Source: Thalassotalea sp. (GTDB lineage Bacteria > Pseudomonadota > Gammaproteobacteria > Enterobacterales > Alteromonadaceae). From it: a DNA stretch of 39,968 nt. The stretch covers positions 1-39,968 of the forward strand of contig JAKVCY010000025.1 of NCBI GenBank assembly GCA_022448425.1, in the 5' to 3' direction. A program made the position numbers and the translations under genes. Below, piece by piece: positions 7,306-16,035 of this stretch (position 1 is its first letter; every line of letters begins with the position of its first letter). Below the pieces are notes generated by a model that searched no databases, had not been told where the DNA came from, and saw nothing but the letters and a program-made list of their open reading frames with translations.

Positions 7306-8364
7306 ATGTCCAGTTCAATGAAAAGCCGTTTACCTTTACTGCTGATATTTGCATTCCTAATTGTTCTTATTGCTTACATTCAATGGCCAGAGGCCGAAGT
7401 TCAACAAAAGCGTCATCAACGCGTAGTGCCAGTTAAGGTTACTGAAACAAAAGTAGCTGAATTTAAAGATGTTATCGCTGCTATCGGCAGTGCTAGAGCC
7501 AATGAACAGGTATTGATCACATCGAAGCAAGCAGATCTTGTTGAAGAAGTGGCTTTTCAGGACGGTGATATCGTTGAACAAGGCGCCATCTTAGTGAAGC
7601 TTAATAACCAAGAAGAGCGCGCGAAAGTTAAAGAGTTAGAAGCCAATTTGGCAGAGTCGGTATCGCAGCTTAATCGCTATCAAGACCTGTTAAAGAAAAA
7701 AGCTACGTCAACTTCACAAGTAGATGAGCAAGAAGCTAAAACAAAAGCTATTGCTGCGCAATTAGCGAGTGCGAAAACCCAATTAAACGACCTAATTATA
7801 AAGGCGCCGTTCGATGGTGTATTAGGTTTTAGAGAGATTAGCGTTGGTGCTTATGTAAAGTCAGGCGATGTGATTACGTCTCTTGACGACTTAAGCATCG
7901 TGAAAGTCGATTTCTCTGTGCCGGAACGTTTTTACACTGCCGTTATTGTTGGCCAATCGATTGAAGCAACGAATAGCGCGTATAAAAACACTGTATTCAC
8001 AGGCAAAGTAACGTCGGTCGATCCTCGTATTGATAATGCGACTCGCATGGTAAAAGTTCGTGCTGAAATTCCAAATCAAGATTACCGTCTACGCGCTGGT
8101 ATGTTGTTATCGATTAATGTTGAGCGCAGTGTCGAGCAAGTGTTGCAGGTGCCGGAGAGCGCGATTATTCCAATCGAAGATAAGCATTTTGTATTCGTTA
8201 TTGTTGACGGTAAAGCGCAGCGAAAAGAGGTGGTTACTGGACGTCGCAAACCAGGCATCGTAGAGGTTGTTTCTGGTCTAGTTGATGGAGAGCCTGTGGT
8301 TATCAAAGGCGCGCTTAAACTGCGAGACGGTACATCGGTATCAGTGTTGGAGAATAAGGCGTGA
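7306..8364 (+). CDS. RND efflux periplasmic adaptor subunit (membrane fusion protein)
   Basis: A 352-residue HlyD/AcrA-type adaptor that links an inner-membrane RND pump to an outer-membrane channel. Residues 5-25 are a hydrophobic anchor. Then come the lipoyl/barrel-sandwich half (VIAAIGSARANEQVLITSKQ, VEEVAFQDGDIVEQGAILVK), an alpha-helical hairpin with coiled-coil character (VKELEANLAESVSQLNRYQD onward) and the second lipoyl half (IIKAPFDGVLGFREISVGAY), followed by the beta-barrel and membrane-proximal domains. I chose the ATG at 7306 because the upstream in-frame extension begins at a TTG and precedes the membrane anchor with unconserved-looking sequence. The stop overlaps the start of the pump gene by four bases (GTGA). 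No regulator or outer-membrane partner is adjacent. Confidence 0.92.
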   Translation: MSSSMKSRLPLLLIFAFLIVLIAYIQWPEAEVQQKRHQRVVPVKVTETKVAEFKDVIAAIGSARANEQVLITSKQADLVEEVAFQDGDIVEQGAILVKLNNQEERAKVKELEANLAESVSQLNRYQDLLKKKATSTSQVDEQEAKTKAIAAQLASAKTQLNDLIIKAPFDGVLGFREISVGAYVKSGDVITSLDDLSIVKVDFSVPERFYTAVIVGQSIEATNSAYKNTVFTGKVTSVDPRIDNATRMVKVRAEIPNQDYRLRAGMLLSINVERSVEQVLQVPESAIIPIEDKHFVFVIVDGKAQRKEVVTGRRKPGIVEVVSGLVDGEPVVIKGALKLRDGTSVSVLENKA

Positions 8365-11300
8365 TTTTAACTGACCTCTCTGTAAAAAGACCGGTCTTTG
8401 CTACCGTTCTCAATTTGCTTATCGTCACCTTCGGTGTCGTCGCATTTTTCTTACTGCCGTTACGCGAGTATCCAGATATCGATCCGCCTGTGGTTAGTAT
8501 TAATACTTCATACCCTGGTGCCTCTGCCGCGATCGTTGAAACCAAAGTCACGCAGTTGCTTGAAGACCGTATCAGTGGTGTTGAAGGCGTTAAGAATATT
8601 ACATCGACAAGTCGTGTAGGGCGCTCAAATATCACTATAGAATTTAAGCTTGATCGCGATATCGAGTCGGCTACCAATGATGTCCGTGACCGTATTTCAC
8701 GAGCGTTAAATCAATTACCAGAGCAAGCTGATCCGCCAGAGGTGTTTAAGGCCAATAGTGATGAAAATGTCATTGTTTGGTTTGTGTTGCAAAGTGATGT
8801 GATGAGTACGTTGCAGCTAACGGATTATGCCGAACGTTACATTGTTGACCGATTTGCCGTGGTAGACGGTGTTGCGCAAGTGCGTGTCGGTGGCGGCAGA
8901 ACGTATGCGATGAAGGTGTTTTTAGATCGCGTATCGATGGCTGCGCGAGGTGTTACGGTTGCCGATATTGAATCTACCTTACGCTCGCAGAACATTGAGC
9001 TGCCAGCGGGTGAGATAGAATCTATCGATCGCGACTTTTCTATTCGTGTAGAGCGCAGCTACCGCTCGGAGGATGACTTTGCTCGCATGGTAATCGCTAA
9101 AGGCGAAGATGGTACATTAGTGCGCTTGTCTGATGTTGCTCGCGTCGAAATTGCCGCTGAAGATGATGAGAACATGTTCCGTGGCAACGGCAAAAACATG
9201 GTTGGCCTCGGCATTATCAAGCAGTCTAAAGCGAATACATTGGAAGTGGTAAAAGCAGCGCGTAAGGAAATGGAGCGCATCAAAGAAGGTTTGCCGCTGG
9301 GCACTAACATCGAAAATAGTTATGACTCGTCGGTGTTTATCCAAGGTTCTATTGACGAGGTATACAATACGCTGTTTGTTGCCATGTTGATGGTTGTCTT
9401 GGTTATTTTCCTGTTCTTGGGCAACATCAGAGCAACTATTATCCCTGCTATTACTGTACCGGTTGCACTTATTGGTTCGATTATGGTGCTAAGTGCACTC
9501 GATTTCTCCATCAACTTATTGACCTTGCTGGCACTGGTACTTGCCATTGGTCTTGTCGTTGATGACGCGATCGTTGTACTAGAAAATATTTATCGTCGCA
9601 TTGAGCAAGGTCAAAAGCCATTAGTTGCCGCGTATGAAGGCGGCCGAGAAGTAGCTTTTGCTGTAGTCGCTACTACATTGGTATTAGTGGCGGTATTCGT
9701 GCCTCTGGTGTTTTTATCCGGCAATATGGGGCGGCTGTTTACCGAATTTGCCTTAGCAATTGCTGCGGCTGTTGTGTTTTCTAGTATTACAGCGTTGTCG
9801 TTAACGCCTATGCTGTGTTCGAAAATGCTTAAGCACAGAGAGCGTAGTTCTTCATTTGGTCAGCTGCTGGATAGAGGCTTTGCTCACCTAGAAAAAGGTT
9901 ATGGTGACATTCTAAAATCATCTATTCATCAGCCTTTGCTACTTGCGGGAATCATTCTTGCCTCGCTTTACGCTGTCTACAGCTTGTTCATACAGCTGCC
10001 AAATGAATACACGCCAAGGGAAGATCGTGGTGACTTGTTCATTATCATGACAGGTGCAGAAGGGGCGAGTTATGAGAGCAATGTTAAGAACATGCAGCAG
10101 ATCGAAGAAAAGCTTATCGCTTATTATGATCGTGGTGAGCTGGATCGTGTAATTGTTCGTGTACCTGGTTTTGGTGGCACTGGCGGTATTGCAATTGTTG
10201 GCCTACCCAAATGGGATGAGCGTAGTTTCTCGACGCGTGAATTTGCTGGCAGATTTAACGGTGAGCTTCAAGACGTCACGGATGTGCGCTCATTTGCGAT
10301 TATGCGCCAAGGCTTACGTGGCTCAGGCAACGGACAACCCGTCGAATTCGTTATTCAGGGCAACACTTATGAAGAATTAGCAAAATGGCGAGATATCGTC
10401 ATTGAGAAGGCGCAAGAAAACCCTAATCTTCAAAGTGTCCAAAGTGATTACAAAGAAACCTTCCCACAATTACTGGTTGATATAGATCATGACAGAGCAT
10501 ATGACCTAGGCGTGGCTATTGGCGATATCGCTAGCACGTTGGAGACTATGCTGGGTCAGCGTCGTGTAACGACTTTCGTTGATCGTGGTGAGGAGTACGA
10601 CGTCATTCTAGAGGGTGACGAGGCAGATTTTAAGAGCCCGACGGATATCGATAGTGTGTATGTTCGCTCGCGTGATTCTGGTCAGTTAATTCCGTTATCA
10701 AACCTTATCACTATCAAAGAAAATGCGACTTCGTCACAGTTAAACCGATATAACCGCTTACGTAGCGTCACGATCACTGCTAACTTAGCCGATGGCTACT
10801 TGTTGGGTGATGCCTTGGACTTCTTAAACCAAGTGGTACGCGACCATTTACCAGAAGAAGCTCAGGTAGACTACAAAGGCCAAAGTTTATTGATGAAAGA
10901 GTCTGGTAACTCAATCCTATTTGTCTTTGCGTTGGCGCTATTAATCACTTTCTTTGTGTTATCTGCGCAATTTGAGAGCTTTGTTCATCCATTTGTTATT
11001 TTGCTCACGGTTCCTCTGGCGTTAGTTGGCGCTTTAGCAGGGCTGGAGGTCATGGGAATGAGCTTAAATATCTACAGTCAAATAGGTATTGTAATGCTTA
11101 TTGGCCTTGCCGCTAAAAACGGTATCCTAATCGTTGAGTTTGCGAATCAGTTACGTGACAGGGGATTAGCGTTTGAACAAGCGCTCGTTCAGGCATCCCA
11201 ACAGCGATTACGTCCGATTGTAATGACGACGTTTACGACCGTCACTAGTGCTATTCCACTTGTATTAGCATCAGGCCCTGGCTATGAAAGCCGAATGGTT

Positions 11301-11441
11301 ATTGGTGTTGTTATCTTTGCTGGTGTTTCTTTGGCCAGTATCTTTACATTGTTTATCGTACCTAGTGCTTACTATTGGTTATGTCGAAATACAGGTTCGC
11401 CACAAGCGATTTCTCAAGAGCTCGAAAAATTAAAAGAATAA
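8361..11441 (+). CDS. RND efflux pump, HAE1 type inner-membrane transporter
   Basis: A 1026-residue proton-driven transporter of the AcrB/MexB superfamily. It starts with the typical helix MILTDLSVKRPVFATVLNLL and PLREYPDIDPP, and shows the two large periplasmic loops and twelve expected membrane helices. The proton-relay aspartates are present in LAIGLVVDDAIVVLENIYRR (Asp401, Asp402) and the paired lysine in GLAAKNGILIVEF. The GTG start overlaps the adaptor stop, so the two are translated together. As no TolC-type gene follows, the pump probably uses a channel encoded elsewhere. Sequence features suggest export of hydrophobic or amphiphilic compounds, but the substrate is unknown. Confidence 0.95.
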   Translation: MILTDLSVKRPVFATVLNLLIVTFGVVAFFLLPLREYPDIDPPVVSINTSYPGASAAIVETKVTQLLEDRISGVEGVKNITSTSRVGRSNITIEFKLDRDIESATNDVRDRISRALNQLPEQADPPEVFKANSDENVIVWFVLQSDVMSTLQLTDYAERYIVDRFAVVDGVAQVRVGGGRTYAMKVFLDRVSMAARGVTVADIESTLRSQNIELPAGEIESIDRDFSIRVERSYRSEDDFARMVIAKGEDGTLVRLSDVARVEIAAEDDENMFRGNGKNMVGLGIIKQSKANTLEVVKAARKEMERIKEGLPLGTNIENSYDSSVFIQGSIDEVYNTLFVAMLMVVLVIFLFLGNIRATIIPAITVPVALIGSIMVLSALDFSINLLTLLALVLAIGLVVDDAIVVLENIYRRIEQGQKPLVAAYEGGREVAFAVVATTLVLVAVFVPLVFLSGNMGRLFTEFALAIAAAVVFSSITALSLTPMLCSKMLKHRERSSSFGQLLDRGFAHLEKGYGDILKSSIHQPLLLAGIILASLYAVYSLFIQLPNEYTPREDRGDLFIIMTGAEGASYESNVKNMQQIEEKLIAYYDRGELDRVIVRVPGFGGTGGIAIVGLPKWDERSFSTREFAGRFNGELQDVTDVRSFAIMRQGLRGSGNGQPVEFVIQGNTYEELAKWRDIVIEKAQENPNLQSVQSDYKETFPQLLVDIDHDRAYDLGVAIGDIASTLETMLGQRRVTTFVDRGEEYDVILEGDEADFKSPTDIDSVYVRSRDSGQLIPLSNLITIKENATSSQLNRYNRLRSVTITANLADGYLLGDALDFLNQVVRDHLPEEAQVDYKGQSLLMKESGNSILFVFALALLITFFVLSAQFESFVHPFVILLTVPLALVGALAGLEVMGMSLNIYSQIGIVMLIGLAAKNGILIVEFANQLRDRGLAFEQALVQASQQRLRPIVMTTFTTVTSAIPLVLASGPGYESRMVIGVVIFAGVSLASIFTLFIVPSAYYWLCRNTGSPQAISQELEKLKE

Positions 11442-11467
11442 TGGTTTAACGTTATCGATTAAAAAAG

Positions 11468-11492
11468 GCACGCAAAAGCGTGCTTTTTTTTT
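11468..11492 (+). terminator. Intrinsic terminator after the RND operon
   Basis: GCACGC (11468-11473), loop AAAA, GCGTGC (11478-11483), then nine T. It lies 26 bases after the pump stop codon and is preceded by an A run. Confidence 0.9.
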
Positions 11493-11858
11493 GGATGGTT
11501 TTCCGCAGAAATGAGAACTCGAAATGTCGAAGCTTTTGTTATCTCTAGTTAAAATGTAAGTAACTATTCACTTTATATTGTATGCAATTACTGGGTTTGC
11601 GATGTTCAAAAAGTAATCTTTTTACAATTTTGTACATATTACGCAAAATAAATTTTCAATATTATTTGTTAGCTTTTTGTTAATTTTTTCTACGAAAGAT
11701 TTCGCAAATTCATTCTTTCCTCATTTCTCCCTAAGTCACGCCAGCTAGTGGATTGCTCAATATTTAACTAATCGAAAATTAATCACACGCTTTTATCAAG
11801 CGGCATTGAGATTGGTTAATTGCGACGGTAAAAACAAAAAAATTCACTTGTCATATAC

Positions 11859-11887
11859 TTGTAAAGGTCAATTCTGTGTTTTATAAA
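11859..11887 (+). promoter_or_regulatory. Candidate promoter of the TonB-dependent receptor gene
   Basis: TTGTAA (11859-11864) and TATAAA (11882-11887) with a 17-base spacer. The start point would be near 11894, giving a leader of about 95 bases before the ATG at 11989, which itself has a strong GGGAAGGA ribosome site. Confidence 0.45.
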
Positions 11888-11988
11888 TAATTGTCCTTAG
11901 TCGTTTTGTGTTGTCGCTTTAACAGCTAAGAAAATCAAAAAATAATATACGTATAAAAATAATTTCTAAATTTTAGGGAAGGATAAAC

Positions 11989-14541
11989 ATGTCTACTAAA
12001 TTTCGTGCCGGCATGCTTGCGCTTTCAGTAAGTGCAGCATTAGGTACTGCTCCTGCTTATGCATTCGATGACGCTTCTGCTGAAGAAGTAGAAAAGATTG
12101 TAGTTGTTGGTTCTCGTGCCGCTCCTCGTTCAATCGCTGATTCTGCTGTACCAGTTGATATCGTTGGTGGTGACGAGTTAAGTAAGTCTGGTTCAAGCGA
12201 TATGCTTGATCAGTTGGTCAGTACTGTTCCATCATTTAACGTGCGTGCACAGCCTATCTCGGATGCTGCTACGTTAATTCGTCCAGTAAACTTACGTGGT
12301 TTGTCTTCGGATTCAACGTTAGTATTACTTAATGGTAAGCGTCGTCACCGTGCATCGGTTATTGCTTTCCAAGGTGGTGGTGTTAACGATGGTGCTCAAG
12401 GTCCTGACATTTCAGTTATTCCATCTGTTGCACTTAAGCAGGTAGAGGTTTTACGTGACGGTGCTGCGGCACAGTACGGTTCTGATGCTATTGCGGGTGT
12501 AATGAACTTCGTATTAAAAGACGATGCTGACGGTGGTTCAATCTCTGTGAAGCGTGGTGAATTCTACGAGGGTGATGGTGCAACAACTACTGTCGACGGT
12601 AACATTGGTTTACCGTTCACAGATGACGGTAGCATTAACCTTAGCTTCCAGTTAAAAAATGCTGATGCTACAAGCCGCTCAGTACAGCGTCCTGATGCAC
12701 AAGGACTAGCTGATGCTGGTAACGCTGCGATTCAAGATCCTGCGCAAATCTGGGGTAACCCAGAGATTGAAGATGACATCACGTTATTTGGTAATGTGTT
12801 GTTAGACTTGGATAATGACAAAGAATTCTACATGTTCGGTAACTACTCTGAGCGTGATGTAACAGGTGGTTTCTACTACCGTAACCCGCATAACCGTAGC
12901 AACGTATATTCAATCGATGGCGGTGAAACGTTATTGGTAGGTGACGTAGCGCAGGCAATAGAAGGTGCTGAGCGCACTTGTGCAGTTGTTCCAGCTAATG
13001 TACCTAACGTATTAGATACGGACGATTACAAAGCAATGGTTGCGGATCCTAACTGTTTCTCAATGAACCAAATCTTCCCTGGCGGCTACACACCTCAGTT
13101 CGGTGGTAACATCACTGATACTTCATTAACGGTAGGTACTCGTGGTGACGTTTCGACGGGTTTCCTTAAAGATTGGTACTTTGATTTAAGTGCTTCAGTA
13201 GGTCGTAACGAATCTAAATTCTTCTTGAAGAACACATTAAACCCTTCGTTAGGTCTTGAAACACCAACTGACTTTGACACAGGTAGCTACATCCAGTTAG
13301 AGAAAACATTTAACTTCGATTTAGTTCGCGCTGTAGAAGTAGGCTTAGATGAGCCATTAAACGTTGCAACTGGTTTAGAATTCCGTGAAGAGAGCTTTGA
13401 AATCATCTCTGGTGAAGAAGCGTCATGGAAAGCTGGCGACTACGCAGACCAAGGCTTCAACATCGGTTCTCACGGTTTCAAAGGTTTCGGTCCTGAAGCA
13501 CAAGGTCGTAACGACCGTCGTAACTGGGCTGCTTACTTAGATCTAGAGGCGTACTTAACTGAAGATTTCATGGTTGGTACAGCGTTACGTTGGGAAGACT
13601 TCAACACCTTCGGTAGCACAACAAATTACAAGCTAACAGCTCAGTACTCAATGACAGACGAAATTTCACTTCGTGCATCAACAAGTACGGGCTTCCGTGC
13701 ACCAACAGTTGGTCAAGCTAACGTTGTTAATACTGCTACATCTATGGTAAACGGAGAGCTAATTCAAAGCTTTACTGCGCCACCAACAGACCCGTTAGCA
13801 TCATTCTACGGTGGTAAGGAACTAACGCCAGAAGAATCTGAGTCTTACGCAATGGGTATTGTGTACAGCTCTGGTGATTTCTTCTTAACTATTGATGCTT
13901 ACAGCATTGAAGTAACTGATCGAATTGCGCAATCAAGCCAAATCACAGTGCGTGCTGAAGACCACGAAGAGTTGCGCTCATTAGGTGTTCAAAACCCTGA
14001 GCTTATCTCTGCGGTAACCTACTTTGCGAATGATTTCGATACGACAACTCAAGGTGTTGATGTAGTTGCAAACTACTCGATGGAGTTAATGGGCGGCGAT
14101 ACACAATTTAGCTTGGCTTATAATTTCAACGAAACAGAGGTTGATAAGTTTGACCCTGATACAGTTGATGAAGGTAAAGTTCGTCGTTTAGAAGAAGGTA
14201 TGCCAGATCAACGCGCTACGTTTACAATGAGTCAGTCATGGGATGATGTATCAGCCTTTGTTCGTATGAACTATTTCGGTGAGTATTACGCAACGCATGC
14301 GGATGATACATCTGAGTGGGGTTCTGAGACTGCAGACTCAGCGTTTACATTTGATGCTGAAGTAAGCTACTTCTTCAGTGATTCAATTACATTAACACTT
14401 GGTGCTAACAACATCTTTGACCAAGAAGCTGAAGAGCTTAAAGATGGTACTTACGGTGTGTTAGGTGCACAATACTATGAAAGTGGTCCATTCGATTACA
14501 ACGGTGGCTTCTACTACGGTAAAGTGACTTACAAGTTCTAA
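11989..14541 (+). CDS. TonB-dependent outer-membrane receptor
   Basis: An 850-residue receptor that takes up a substrate across the outer membrane with energy from TonB-ExbBD. The signal peptide ends at about residue 25 (APAYA). A possible TonB box region is EKIVVVGSR (about 35-43). The plug domain follows (VPVDIVGGDELSKSGSSDML, NLRGLSSDSTLVLLNGKRRH, VEVLRDGAAAQYGSDAIAGV) and then a long barrel ending FYYGKVTYKF with the C-terminal phenylalanine. One extracellular loop has two cysteines (RTCAVV and DPNCFS). The codon choice is strongly biased, suggesting high expression. It sits alone between two terminators, so neighbours give no clue to the substrate. Confidence 0.93.
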   Translation: MSTKFRAGMLALSVSAALGTAPAYAFDDASAEEVEKIVVVGSRAAPRSIADSAVPVDIVGGDELSKSGSSDMLDQLVSTVPSFNVRAQPISDAATLIRPVNLRGLSSDSTLVLLNGKRRHRASVIAFQGGGVNDGAQGPDISVIPSVALKQVEVLRDGAAAQYGSDAIAGVMNFVLKDDADGGSISVKRGEFYEGDGATTTVDGNIGLPFTDDGSINLSFQLKNADATSRSVQRPDAQGLADAGNAAIQDPAQIWGNPEIEDDITLFGNVLLDLDNDKEFYMFGNYSERDVTGGFYYRNPHNRSNVYSIDGGETLLVGDVAQAIEGAERTCAVVPANVPNVLDTDDYKAMVADPNCFSMNQIFPGGYTPQFGGNITDTSLTVGTRGDVSTGFLKDWYFDLSASVGRNESKFFLKNTLNPSLGLETPTDFDTGSYIQLEKTFNFDLVRAVEVGLDEPLNVATGLEFREESFEIISGEEASWKAGDYADQGFNIGSHGFKGFGPEAQGRNDRRNWAAYLDLEAYLTEDFMVGTALRWEDFNTFGSTTNYKLTAQYSMTDEISLRASTSTGFRAPTVGQANVVNTATSMVNGELIQSFTAPPTDPLASFYGGKELTPEESESYAMGIVYSSGDFFLTIDAYSIEVTDRIAQSSQITVRAEDHEELRSLGVQNPELISAVTYFANDFDTTTQGVDVVANYSMELMGGDTQFSLAYNFNETEVDKFDPDTVDEGKVRRLEEGMPDQRATFTMSQSWDDVSAFVRMNYFGEYYATHADDTSEWGSETADSAFTFDAEVSYFFSDSITLTLGANNIFDQEAEELKDGTYGVLGAQYYESGPFDYNGGFYYGKVTYKF

Positions 14542-14561
14542 TCTGTCGAAACTCCCTAATC

Positions 14562-14590
14562 AAAAAGCCCAGCATATGCTGGGCTTTTTT
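14562..14590 (+). terminator. Bidirectional terminator between receptor gene and pheA
   Basis: AGCCCAGCAT (14566-14575) and ATGCTGGGCT (14576-14585) are exactly complementary, with five A before and six T after. It can act on the receptor transcript and, read on the other strand, on pheA, which ends at 14618. Confidence 0.9.
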
Positions 14591-14617
14591 ACGTCTGCTA
14601 CTCTAGGAGAAAGCGCT

Positions 14618-15793
14618 CTATAATGCCTCGCTTGGCACGCTTGTCGGGTTGATATGTTCGATAGGGTAGCAGCCCAATACTTTGATAAAATTAGTTTGCT
14701 CAGTAAGCTGTTTGATAGCTTCCTGCATCGCTAACGTTTTGATATTGGCTTCTACATCAATGTAAAACATTTCTTCCCAAGGGCGCCCTTGTATTGGACG
14801 AGACTCGAGCTTGCACATGTTAATGCCTTTCTCTTTAAGCACCATTAAACATTCAACTAGTGCGCCGGGCTTCTGTCCTGTCGCCAAAATGAATGTTGTT
14901 TTGGCGGGGATTTGTGCTGCGACGTCTACTGGTTTACGTGCGACAACAATAAAGCGACTATGATTTTCGTCTTGGTTGGCAATCGACTTTTCTAGTGCGT
15001 GCAATTGGTACAACTGTCCACCTTCTTCACTGCCTATTACAGCGACGGTTTCGTTTTGTAGTTCATACACTTTTGCCATCGCATCAGCTGTACTGTCGCA
15101 ATACTCAATGCGAATGCCTTCTTGTTTATCTAAGAAGTTGCTGCATTGGGTAAACGGTTGGCCGTGAGCATAAATTGTTTTGATATTATCGAGGCGAGTG
15201 TTTACTGCCGTTAATAAGCAATGCTCTATTGGGTGGGTAATCTCACCTACAATAGACAAGTTCGTATGCTGTAGTAGATCGTAAACTTCGTTAATACTGC
15301 CAGAACTGGTGTTTTCTATCGGCAATACACCGTAATCAACATGACCTGCTTCTACTAACTGCATGATGTCAGCAAAGCTTGGACAACCTGACTCGATAAT
15401 TTTCTCTGCACGTCTAGAGAAGTAGCGGTGGCTTGCCAAATAGCTGTATGAGCCTTTGTCACCTAAGAAGGCAACGCTGACCATTGGCATTTGTAAACCA
15501 GGGTTCGTTAGCGTTTGCAGGTAAGCCTGCTGATTTAACACTGAGTCTTCTATAATTGTTTGGAAAACGCTAGTAACGTAGTGAGCGTTTAAACCTAATG
15601 CTTTACCTTGGTTGATTAAGCGTATTAAAAGTGCTTGTTCACGTTGTTGGTCGCGTACCGGACGGACTTGGTGAGCTTTACTTTTAGCAACATTAAGAGT
15701 GAGTGCTCGGCGCTTAGCAAAGAGCGTTAACAGTTCTTGATCCGTTTCGTTAATTTGCGCTCTAATTTTGTTGAGATCTAATTCTTCTGTCAC
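14618..15793 (-). CDS. pheA: Bifunctional chorismate mutase / prephenate dehydratase (P-protein)
   Basis: Makes prephenate from chorismate and then phenylpyruvate, the precursor of phenylalanine. Residues 1 to about 90 are the AroQ chorismate mutase (LNKIRAQINETDQELLTLFA). The dehydratase domain spans about 105-285 with VAFLGDKGSYSYLASHRYFS, GVLPIENTSSGSINEVYDLL and HSRFIVV. A C-terminal ACT regulatory domain (about 297-375) contains GALVECLMVLKEKGINMCKL and ESRPIQGRPWEEMFY, the phenylalanine-binding motifs, so feedback inhibition is likely. The start is GTG at 15793 with AGAAGG eight bases upstream. Expression is controlled by the pheL attenuator directly upstream. Length is normal for the P-protein. 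Confidence 0.96.
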   Translation of the reverse strand: MTEELDLNKIRAQINETDQELLTLFAKRRALTLNVAKSKAHQVRPVRDQQREQALLIRLINQGKALGLNAHYVTSVFQTIIEDSVLNQQAYLQTLTNPGLQMPMVSVAFLGDKGSYSYLASHRYFSRRAEKIIESGCPSFADIMQLVEAGHVDYGVLPIENTSSGSINEVYDLLQHTNLSIVGEITHPIEHCLLTAVNTRLDNIKTIYAHGQPFTQCSNFLDKQEGIRIEYCDSTADAMAKVYELQNETVAVIGSEEGGQLYQLHALEKSIANQDENHSRFIVVARKPVDVAAQIPAKTTFILATGQKPGALVECLMVLKEKGINMCKLESRPIQGRPWEEMFYIDVEANIKTLAMQEAIKQLTEQTNFIKVLGCYPIEHINPTSVPSEAL

Positions 15794-15869
15794 TTTGCAC
15801 CTTCTATCGTTACTGATTGATTATCATCGCTACCTGGATAGCTGTTAAGTAGCGCCATTTTTAGTTTGT

Positions 15870-15900
15870 AAAAAAAAACCTCCGCTGGCGGAGGTTTTTT
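15870..15900 (-). terminator. Attenuator terminator of the pheA leader
   Basis: On the minus strand AAAAAACCTCCGC (15900-15888) pairs with GCGGAGGTTTTTT (15885-15873), followed by more T. It lies between the leader peptide and pheA, so it ends transcription before the gene when the alternative structure does not form. It is segment 3:4 of the attenuator. Confidence 0.88.
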
Positions 15901-15918
15901 GCTAGTTAATTTGTTTTG

Positions 15919-15993
15919 ACACAAAAAACACCCCTCAGCCGATACGCGCTAAGATAAAAAAGAAAATAAAGAGGTTAGTTGTGTTTTTTGTGT
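15919..15993 (-). promoter_or_regulatory. pheA attenuator: pause hairpin and antiterminator segments
   Basis: Segment 1 (minus strand 15993-15981, ACACAAAAAACAC) is inside the early leader codons and is exactly complementary over 13 bases to segment 2 (15931-15919, GTGTTTTTTGTGT). Segment 2 together with the preceding GGGG (GGGGTGTTTTTT) can pair instead with AAAAAACCTC, the 5' arm of the terminator (segment 3). A ribosome stalled on the phenylalanine codons would block segment 1 and favour this antiterminator; a ribosome reaching the stop codon would cover the GGGG and let the terminator form. The pairing is seen in the sequence; the mechanism is that of known amino-acid attenuators. Confidence 0.8.
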
Positions 15994-15997
15994 TCAT
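15935..15997 (-). CDS. pheL: pheA leader peptide
   Basis: A 20-residue peptide, MNTKNTTNLFIFFFILARIG, with four phenylalanine codons among five successive codons (residues 10-14). It ends 141 bases before the pheA start and just before the two alternative hairpins, as in the pheL-pheA leaders of enteric bacteria, although the peptide sequence itself differs. Its function is to sense charged phenylalanyl-tRNA through ribosome stalling. The ribosome site is weak. The ATG lies only 38 bases after the stop of the upstream penicillin-acylase gene; a poor promoter candidate (TTGAAC at 16032-16027, TAAAGT at 16009-16004) would put the start point almost at the ATG, so the real promoter is probably inside the end of that gene. 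Confidence 0.85.
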   Translation of the reverse strand: MNTKNTTNLFIFFFILARIG

Positions 15998-16035
15998 GTC
16001 TGTACTTTATCTAGCCCACTATTGGAGTTCAAGCA

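Larger units (their letters stand above)
11442..11988. other. Long AT-rich leader region before the TonB-dependent receptor
   Basis: This 547-base gap holds the terminator of the RND operon at its left end and a promoter candidate at 11859-11887. The rest is very AT-rich with many A and T tracts. No open reading frame, Fur box or riboswitch-like structure was convincing. Such long AT-rich leaders are common before strongly expressed receptor genes in marine Alteromonadales. Confidence 0.55.

Noticed and set aside
8315..8677. Minus-strand open frame of 120 codons across the adaptor/pump junction
   Set aside because: Covers the conserved start of the RND pump and the end of the adaptor; no independent evidence.
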